DNA of 7,660 bases from Candidatus Iainarchaeum sp. (GTDB taxonomy: Archaea; Iainarchaeota; Iainarchaeia; Iainarchaeales; Iainarchaeaceae), in contig DUGC01000029.1 in assembly GCA_013331625.1 (NCBI GenBank), forward strand, positions 1 through 7,660. The letters run 5' to 3'. Shown here one piece after another: positions 1 through 3,551 of the stretch (positions within the stretch are counted from its first letter, which is position 1; every line of letters starts with the position of its first letter). The translations under genes and the position numbers were made by a program. The notes beneath the pieces were generated by a model. That model had not been told where the DNA came from and searched no databases. It worked only from the letters and a program-made list of their open reading frames with translations.

Positions 1-118
1 CAGCACACAACGCCGCCACCAGCAATTCATCACCCGCCTAAAGGCAAGTGCGTTCTTGCCAACGGCGTTGTAAAACTTTCAAGGTTTGCTAGTTGCGGGC
101 CGTGAAAATTGAGCCGAA
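1..118. other. Left-edge segment beyond proA; coding status unresolved
   Basis: This short stretch lies between the window edge and the proA stop. All three plus-strand frames are open at the left edge and close within it: frame 3 at a TAA at 39-41, frame 2 at a TAA at 71-73, frame 1 at a TGA at 103-105. One of them may be the C-terminus of a convergent gene, but none gives a recognisable family. Frame 2 has the fewest T-ending codons, which resembles the neighbouring genes; that is weak evidence. Several small helices can be drawn: GGCAAG/CTTGCC at 43-48/55-60, AAC/GTT at 61-63/67-69, and AAACT/GGTTT at 73-77/83-87. A possible closing helix joins 33-40 to 90-99 (CCCGCCTA with TAG, two bulged T, GCGGG). 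No strong T-tract terminator for the proline operon is visible. Confidence 0.4.
43..60. repeat. Small perfect hairpin GGCAAG-6nt-CTTGCC
   Basis: A 6-bp perfect stem with a TGCGTT loop lies about 60 nt beyond the proA stop. It could form the 3' end of the proline operon transcript or of a convergent plus-strand transcript. Only a TTT follows it on the minus strand, so it is a poor fit to a canonical intrinsic terminator. Confidence 0.35.
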
Positions 119-122
119 TTAC
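79..122 (+). repeat. Copy 1 of a ~45-nt direct repeat (partner at 3270-3314)
   Basis: This segment aligns by hand with 3270-3314 at about 33 of 46 columns, with three single-base gaps. The best-conserved core is CCGTGAAAA followed by a C/T, then TTG or CTG, and ending in ATTAC. Both copies begin with TCAA, which sits in a hairpin loop. Here the stem is AAACT/GGTTT (73-77/83-87); in the partner it is GCAGAATC/GATTCTGC. Copy 1 overlaps the stop codon of proA on the opposite strand. Chance similarity is not excluded by hand alignment, but the shared hairpin position supports a real relationship. Confidence 0.45.
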
Positions 123-1450
123 TGTGTTGGACTGCCATAGGTTTTTGGGAGGAGCTTGCGATGGAGGAATTTTTTCGCCCCGTCCCCGGTGTAATCGGAA
201 ACAACATGCCCGTCCCCTCTGAGGATGTATTTGTATGTGAGCAGCGCCTCGGCGCCGCCTGGCCCCCTGCAGTGCAGCTTTCCGGTGGAAATGCCGACCT
301 CCGCGCCTTTCCCGTACCTGTACCCGTCCGCAAAGCGTGTGGATGCATTCCAGTAAACCCCTGCAGAATCAACCCCCGCAAGGAACTTTTCAGCATCCTG
401 CGCGCTTTGGGTTATGATCCCGTCCGTGTGCTTTGAGCCAAAGCGGTTTATATGGGAGATGGCCTCATCGCAGCTTTTGACGATTTTTACCGAAAGTACA
501 AGATCGCTAAATTCCCTGCCAAAATCACCTGCAATTGCTTTCTTTGCCCTGAAATTGTTTTTTGCAAGTATTGCAAGCGACTGCGGGTCAGCGCGCAGTT
601 CCGCCTTCCCCCCGAGCGCTTTTGCAAATGCGGGAAGGAATTTTTCAGCGATCTTTTCATGGACTAAAAGCGTTTCCATTGCGTTGCATGCGGCAGGGTA
701 ATTTGTCTTTGCATCAACGCATATTTTCACTGCCTTTTCAACATCTGCAGACTCATCCACATACTCATGGCATACCCCTTCCGAGTGCCCCAGCACGGGA
801 ATCTTGGAATTATCCATAATGTATTTTACAAACGCGCTGCCCCCGCGCGGGATTATGAGGTCAATGAGGCTGTCCATGCCCAGCAATTCATTCACGGCTT
901 CCCTTGATTCGGCAAGCTGCACGCTCCCAGGCGGCAGGCCGGAAACCTTCAGCGCACCCCTAACTGCAAGAAATATCGCGCGGTTGGTCTCCCTTGCCTC
1001 GCTGCCCCCTTTGAGTATAACACAGTTCCCTGTCTTTATCGCAAGCGCGCTTATCTGGCAGAGGGCGTCGGGCCTTGCCTCAAATATCGCGCACACAACG
1101 CCAATCGGCACGGATACCTGCTCTAGCACAAGGCCCTCATCAAGCATTATTGAAGACAGCACTTTTCCCGCCTGCCCCACTTGCGCGGCTACACTTTCCA
1201 CCCCATGCACTATCTCGCCAAACTTATGCTCCGAAAGCTCGAGGCGCTTTAGCATCGCAGGGGAAACCCCCTGCCGCCTTGCCCTCAGGACATCCTTTTT
1301 GTTGGACACGAGTATCCGGCCCTTTTTTTCTTCAAGCAGTTTTGCCATTTTCAAAAGCGCTTCATTGCGCATTTTTTCAGTAACGGGCGCCATTTGCAAA
1401 AACGCCCTGCGGGCCTCCTGCGCCTTTTTCAGGGAATTTTCAGCCATCAT
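119..1450 (-). CDS. proA: Gamma-glutamyl phosphate reductase (glutamate-5-semialdehyde dehydrogenase)
   Basis: ProA catalyses NADPH-dependent reduction of gamma-glutamyl phosphate to glutamate-5-semialdehyde, the second step of cytosolic proline synthesis. The 443-residue product shows the aldehyde-dehydrogenase-like fold motifs of the family: IFEARPDA (122-129), LKGGSEA (146-152), LIIPRGG (198-204), the catalytic cysteine Cys255 in YPAACNAMETLLVH, HTDGI (341-345), DSAGVYWNASTRFADG (361-376) and GAEVGISTGKLHCRGPGG (382-399). It is longer than the 415-417 residues of the E. coli and B. subtilis enzymes, mainly through about 20 basic and glycine-rich residues after the usual end. The start ATG overlaps the proB stop (ATGA, 1447-1450), implying translational coupling. 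A second ATG follows immediately (1447-1445), so the true start could be one codon later. Only a weak Shine-Dalgarno-like AAGG precedes it. It is the last gene of the operon. Confidence 0.97.
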   Translation of the reverse strand: MMAENSLKKAQEARRAFLQMAPVTEKMRNEALLKMAKLLEEKKGRILVSNKKDVLRARRQGVSPAMLKRLELSEHKFGEIVHGVESVAAQVGQAGKVLSSIMLDEGLVLEQVSVPIGVVCAIFEARPDALCQISALAIKTGNCVILKGGSEARETNRAIFLAVRGALKVSGLPPGSVQLAESREAVNELLGMDSLIDLIIPRGGSAFVKYIMDNSKIPVLGHSEGVCHEYVDESADVEKAVKICVDAKTNYPAACNAMETLLVHEKIAEKFLPAFAKALGGKAELRADPQSLAILAKNNFRAKKAIAGDFGREFSDLVLSVKIVKSCDEAISHINRFGSKHTDGIITQSAQDAEKFLAGVDSAGVYWNASTRFADGYRYGKGAEVGISTGKLHCRGPGGAEALLTYKYILRGDGHVVSDYTGDGAKKFLHRKLLPKTYGSPTQ

Positions 1451-2211
1451 ATCCCGCCTTCGAAAAATGACCCCGAGCAGTTCTTTGCGGCAGCATCAAG
1501 CACTGCCCCCTCCCTTGCCTTGCAGATCGCAACGCTCGCTCCGCCCTCAAGGGCCTTTTTTGCGGCATTGATCTTGGAACTCATGCCGCCGATGCCGTAT
1601 TTGGACCTGCCTGCAGTAAGTACCTCGGTTGCAAGAAGGTTCTTCAGGCCGCTGATCTTTTTTGCCCCGCCAAAATCCTTGGGGTTTTGCGTGAACACGC
1701 CGTCGACATCGGTGAGGATGATGAGAAGGTCTGCCTTGAAATTTGTGCAAAGGAGCGCGGCCAGGCCGTCATTGTCCGAAAACGGCTTTTCGAATGAGAG
1801 GGCTTCGCGCGAAACAGCGTCATTTTCATTGATGATCGGTATCGCACTCATTTCAAAGAGCTTTTCAACCGTGCTGCAAAGGTTTGAAAGCGACACTTCG
1901 TTTGTGAAATTGTGGTGCGTGAGCAGGATCTGCGCTATTGTCTGGCCGTGCTTTGCAAAAGCCAGTTCGTACTCGTGCATGAGGAGGCTCTGGCCGATTG
2001 CAGCCATTGCGGCCTGCGTTGCGGTGTCCTTTGGAAATCCCGTGCCGAGCTTTTCAACCGCGCTGCCTATCGCCCCGCTTGTGACCAATATTACATCCCT
2101 GCCGCAGGAGCGAAGGGACGAAAGCTCTTTTGCAAGGCTCCTTATTATTGGAGTGTTCAGGCCGCCATCTGCCATGAGGGAATTGGTGCCGATTTTAACG
2201 ATTATCCGCAT
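1447..2211 (-). CDS. proB: Glutamate 5-kinase, short form without PUA domain
   Basis: ProB phosphorylates the gamma-carboxyl of glutamate with ATP, the committed step of proline synthesis, and passes the labile product to ProA. From the chosen ATG the protein is 254 residues and covers only the amino-acid-kinase domain: VKIGTNSL (5-12), VTSGAIG (43-49), IGQSLLMHEY (72-81), PIINENDAVS (125-134), FSDNDGLAALL (144-154), ILTDVDGVFTQNP (165-177) and GIGGMSSKINAAKKA (206-220). The C-terminal PUA domain of the ~367-residue E. coli enzyme is absent. Two upstream in-frame ATGs exist, at 2232 and 2256. The one at 2256 would overlap the proC end by 8 nt and has GAGGAG 10 nt upstream, adding 15 residues. 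I prefer 2211 because the kinase strand begins at once, as in the family, and GAGGG sits 7 nt upstream. The longer frame to 2436 is read-through inside proC. The stop overlaps proA. Confidence 0.95.
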   Translation of the reverse strand: MRIIVKIGTNSLMADGGLNTPIIRSLAKELSSLRSCGRDVILVTSGAIGSAVEKLGTGFPKDTATQAAMAAIGQSLLMHEYELAFAKHGQTIAQILLTHHNFTNEVSLSNLCSTVEKLFEMSAIPIINENDAVSREALSFEKPFSDNDGLAALLCTNFKADLLIILTDVDGVFTQNPKDFGGAKKISGLKNLLATEVLTAGRSKYGIGGMSSKINAAKKALEGGASVAICKAREGAVLDAAAKNCSGSFFEGGI

Positions 2212-2218
2212 GTATTTG

Positions 2219-2223
2219 CCCTC
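2219..2223 (-). promoter_or_regulatory. Ribosome binding site supporting the proB start at 2211
   Basis: GAGGG on the minus strand is followed by 7 nt and then ATG. The competing site for the upstream ATG at 2256 is GAGGAG at 2267-2272, with a 10-nt spacer. The sequence does not decide cleanly between them; family N-terminus length favours this one. Confidence 0.5.
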
Positions 2224-2248
2224 TGCACCCATTTCCTTTGCGGTTCCC

Positions 2249-3031
2249 TCAGCCATCTTTCCCGAGCTCCTCTGACCTTTTTGCCGCGGCACTGACAGCT
2301 CCCTGCACGGCTTTTTTGAACCGCCCGCCCTCAAGAATTTTCCTTCCGGCCTGCGTAGTGCCGTTTGGTGAGGTGACCATTTCCATAACCTGAGTGCAGG
2401 AGTAGTTTTTTTCAAGAAGCAGTTTTGCTGTTCCAAAAATTGTCAGTATCGCAAGCTCTTGGCTCTCATCTGGCGGCAGGCCGTTTTCCTCCCCGGCCTC
2501 TGCAAGGCACTTGGCAAAATATGACACGAATGCGGGGCCCGAGCCGCTCAGGGCCGTGATTGCATCAAAATGCTTTTCCTCAAATTCAATTGCTTCCCCA
2601 AAGCCGCAAAGCAGTTCCTTAACTTTCTCTTTTTCCGCTGCACTGATATTTGCGCATGAAAACGCATTCACGGACGCGCCCGCAAGGGCGTTTATGTTGG
2701 GCATCACCCTCACTATTTTTTTCTTCCCCAGCATTTTTTCAATAAAGGGGATTTTTTTGCCTGCTGCAATCGAAATGATTGTCTGGCCTGAAACGAAAGA
2801 TTTAATGCCTTCAAGTACCCCCGCAAGGTCTTTTGGCTTAACGCACAGGAAAATGACCGAACACTTTTCACATAATTCCTTTAGTGATGAGGCTGCAATG
2901 ATTCCGTTTCCGGCGCCCGCAATTTTTGAGCTGTCGGGATCGAATGCAATAACCCGCCCTTTGATATGCCCCGATAGTGAGATGGCAATCGCGCGGCCCA
3001 TCCTGCCAAAGCCTATTATGCCAATGCCCAA
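2249..3031 (-). CDS. proC: Pyrroline-5-carboxylate reductase
   Basis: ProC reduces 1-pyrroline-5-carboxylate, the cyclised product of the ProA reaction, to L-proline. The 260-residue product starts with a Rossmann dinucleotide motif (GIIGFGRMGRAI, 4-15) and continues with VKPKDL (64-69), IISIAAG (85-91), VMPNINA (109-115), the dimerisation and active-site segment ALSGSGPAFVSYF (160-172), and MVTSPNGTTQAG (218-229), which corresponds to the usual SPGGTT motif. Beta-strand 2 ends in an aspartate (VIAFD, Asp31), which in Rossmann enzymes often favours NADH over NADPH; that is inference only. The start is TTG: no in-frame ATG lies upstream, the glycine-rich strand begins at once, and AGGTGAT sits 3 nt before it. 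An ATG at 3036 is out of frame. It is the first gene of the operon, with a TATA-like box about 90 nt upstream. Confidence 0.96.
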   Translation of the reverse strand: MGIGIIGFGRMGRAIAISLSGHIKGRVIAFDPDSSKIAGAGNGIIAASSLKELCEKCSVIFLCVKPKDLAGVLEGIKSFVSGQTIISIAAGKKIPFIEKMLGKKKIVRVMPNINALAGASVNAFSCANISAAEKEKVKELLCGFGEAIEFEEKHFDAITALSGSGPAFVSYFAKCLAEAGEENGLPPDESQELAILTIFGTAKLLLEKNYSCTQVMEMVTSPNGTTQAGRKILEGGRFKKAVQGAVSAAAKRSEELGKDG

Positions 3032-3034
3032 TCC

Positions 3035-3041
3035 ATCACCT
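3035..3041 (-). promoter_or_regulatory. Shine-Dalgarno site for the TTG start of proC
   Basis: AGGTGAT matches the 3' portion of the full Shine-Dalgarno consensus (AGGAGGTGAT), so its 3-nt distance to the TTG gives normal alignment. It is the main evidence for choosing the non-ATG start. Confidence 0.65.
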
Positions 3042-3058
3042 GCAAACCGAAATAAAAC

Positions 3059-3079
3059 CCAAGGCCAAAATCGCCTTGG
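3059..3079. promoter_or_regulatory. Inverted repeat in the proC leader
   Basis: CCAAGGC and GCCTTGG form a perfect 7-bp inverted repeat around a 7-nt spacer. It lies between the proposed TATA box and the proC start, so it would be in the 5' leader RNA as a hairpin or in the DNA as an operator near the transcription start. Either could regulate the operon. No known riboswitch is recognised in it. Confidence 0.4.
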
Positions 3080-3116
3080 AAATAACCAGTTCCATCAATT
3101 AATAAGCACCTGAAAG

Positions 3117-3127
3117 TATATTTAAAA
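3117..3127 (-). promoter_or_regulatory. TATA-like box, proposed promoter of proCBA (possibly bidirectional)
   Basis: The minus strand reads TTTTAAATATA, close to the archaeal TATA consensus TTTAWATA. Transcription would be expected about 25 nt downstream, near 3095-3098, giving a leader of roughly 65 nt that carries the inverted repeat and the Shine-Dalgarno site. The box is nearly symmetrical and also reads TATATTTAAAA on the plus strand, which would place a plus-strand start near 3147, just before the structured segment at 3152. No clear purine-rich BRE is visible on either side. Confidence 0.5.
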
Positions 3128-3229
3128 TGCCATGCGGCAAACGGGAAAAACATGCCAAAAGGATTATTTACCCAAAAAAATCACCATTATGTCAGTCCGC
3201 GAAAGTCTTTTGGCATCCATTGGGCTGAT

Positions 3230-3261
3230 GGGCCTTGCAAACCGGCGGGTTTGCAAGGCCC
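3230..3261. repeat. Perfect 14-bp inverted repeat with 4-nt loop
   Basis: GGGCCTTGCAAACC (3230-3243) is exactly complementary to GGTTTGCAAGGCCC (3248-3261), with the loop GGCG. It is the most stable hairpin in the window and the first arm of the proposed three-way junction. The sequence at 61-69 has a much shorter stem around a similar GGC loop. Confidence 0.9.
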
Positions 3262-3281
3262 GCAGAATCTCAAGATTCTGC
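3262..3281. repeat. Perfect hairpin GCAGAATC/GATTCTGC with TCAA loop
   Basis: This hairpin begins on the base directly after the 14-bp hairpin, so the two helices could stack coaxially. The 8-bp stem closes a TCAA tetraloop (formally 9 bp around CA). The TCAA loop is kept in the partner copy at 79-82, where the stem bases differ. Confidence 0.85.
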
Positions 3282-3314
3282 AAGGTAGCAGCCCGTGAAA
3301 ACTGCCCGGATTAC
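3270..3314 (+). repeat. Copy 2 of the ~45-nt direct repeat (partner at 79-122)
   Basis: It runs from the TCAA loop through CCGTGAAAACTG to GGATTAC and matches 79-122 in the same orientation. The two copies lie about 3.2 kb apart and bracket the proline operon. It includes the 3' strand of the three-way-junction closing helix (CAGCCC, 3289-3294). Confidence 0.45.
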
Positions 3315-3345
3315 TTCCTTGGGATCCCATAAAACAAATGCGCAA

Positions 3346-3384
3346 AGCAGGTTTAGCTGCTATTTTAATCGTTTTGTTTTCTTT
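3346..3384 (+). terminator. Possible terminator: hairpin followed by T-rich tract
   Basis: AGCAG (3346-3350) and CTGCT (3357-3361) form a 5-bp hairpin followed by ATTTTAATCGTTTTG and further T-rich sequence. T-rich tracts terminate archaeal RNA polymerase, so this could end a plus-strand transcript from the structured region. The stem is short and the T runs are interrupted. Confidence 0.3.
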
Positions 3385-3395
3385 GGCCAGATGGT

Positions 3396-3412
3396 GTCAT
3401 TCCCACAATGAC
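3396..3412. repeat. Small hairpin GTCATT-CCCAC-AATGAC
   Basis: A perfect 6-bp inverted repeat with a 5-nt loop lies between the T-rich tract and the proposed promoter of the surface protein gene. No function is assigned. Confidence 0.5.
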
Positions 3413-3447
3413 GCAGTTTCACAAGGATGCCAAACAGCATTAATATT

Positions 3448-3503
3448 TTTCAGCGGGCCATTTATAAAATCAGCCACGAAAACGCCTGTGGCGGTCGCTG
3501 AAA
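3448..3503 (+). promoter_or_regulatory. Nested inverted repeats around a TATA-like box
   Basis: TTTCAGCG (3448-3455) and CGCTGAAA (3496-3503) are perfect 8-bp inverted arms. Between them lie TTTATAAA (3461-3468), a good archaeal TATA match, and a second inverted repeat GCCAC/GTGGC (3473-3477/3488-3492). As a promoter it would start transcription near 3490 and give a leader of about 60 nt before the surface protein ATG. The arms could be operator half-sites or an RNA or DNA hairpin. The TATA box closer to the gene is the better placed alternative. Confidence 0.4.
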
Positions 3504-3518
3504 GGCACTAACGCTAGC

Positions 3519-3526
3519 ATTATAAT
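3519..3526 (+). promoter_or_regulatory. TATA-like element for the near-leaderless surface protein gene
   Basis: ATTATAAT lies about 30 nt before the ATG at 3552. With archaeal spacing, transcription would start a few nucleotides before the ATG. This agrees with the lack of any Shine-Dalgarno sequence in the preceding 20 nt (GTGTGTTATTGTTCAAAG). It also resembles a bacterial -10 box, but no -35 element is seen 17 nt upstream. Confidence 0.45.
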
Positions 3527-3551
3527 CCGGAAAGTGTGTTATTGTTCAAAG

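Larger units (their letters stand above)
3152..3384 (+). ncRNA. Candidate structured RNA in the divergent intergenic region
   Basis: No convincing gene lies between 3032 and 3551. This part is dense in helices that can all coexist. ATGCCAAAAG (3152-3161) pairs with CTTTTGGCAT (3207-3216). GGGCTG (3222-3227) pairs with CAGCCC (3289-3294) and encloses two abutting hairpins (3230-3261 and 3262-3281), making a three-way junction. A hairpin AGCAG/CTGCT (3346-3361) is followed by a T-rich tract to about 3384. A possible plus-strand TATA element lies 25-35 nt before the first helix. I do not recognise it: RNase P RNA, SRP RNA, tRNA and C/D-box hallmarks are absent. The perfectly paired DNA could instead be a repeat element or cruciform with no transcript. 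Confidence 0.35.

Noticed and set aside
804..1571. Long plus-strand frame opposite proA and proB
   Set aside because: It is an antisense shadow: its serine- and proline-rich product has no family features, while the minus strand carries clear ProA motifs.
1394..2275. Plus-strand frame of 293 codons opposite proB
   Set aside because: Antisense shadow of proB; no domain is recognisable and the opposite strand is unambiguous.
3222..3300. Hammerhead ribozyme or C/D-box RNA, suggested by CTGATG and GTGAAA
   Set aside because: The hammerhead core needs CTGANGA followed by a stem and then GAAA; the bases here are CTGATGGG and the stem is followed by GCAGAA. No paired C and D boxes at the expected spacing are present.
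3189..3300. SRP or RNase P RNA, suggested by GTCAGTCC and AGCAGCCC
   Set aside because: The words resemble parts of the SRP helix 8 motif, but they lie on different helices, in the wrong arrangement and without the GNRA-type tip. RNase P conserved regions are absent.
3320..3329. Palindrome TGGGATCCCA
   Set aside because: A perfect 10-bp palindrome with no loop cannot form a hairpin, and it has no other context; likely incidental.
3132..3332. Plus-strand open frame of 66 residues in the intergenic region
   Set aside because: It overlaps the perfect hairpins almost entirely, resembles no family, lacks a ribosome binding site, and its arginine- and cysteine-rich content is what the hairpin DNA would encode by chance. 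It is noted that frame 1 at the left edge gives a faintly similar peptide (LAN...LSRF), which follows from the shared nucleotide repeat.
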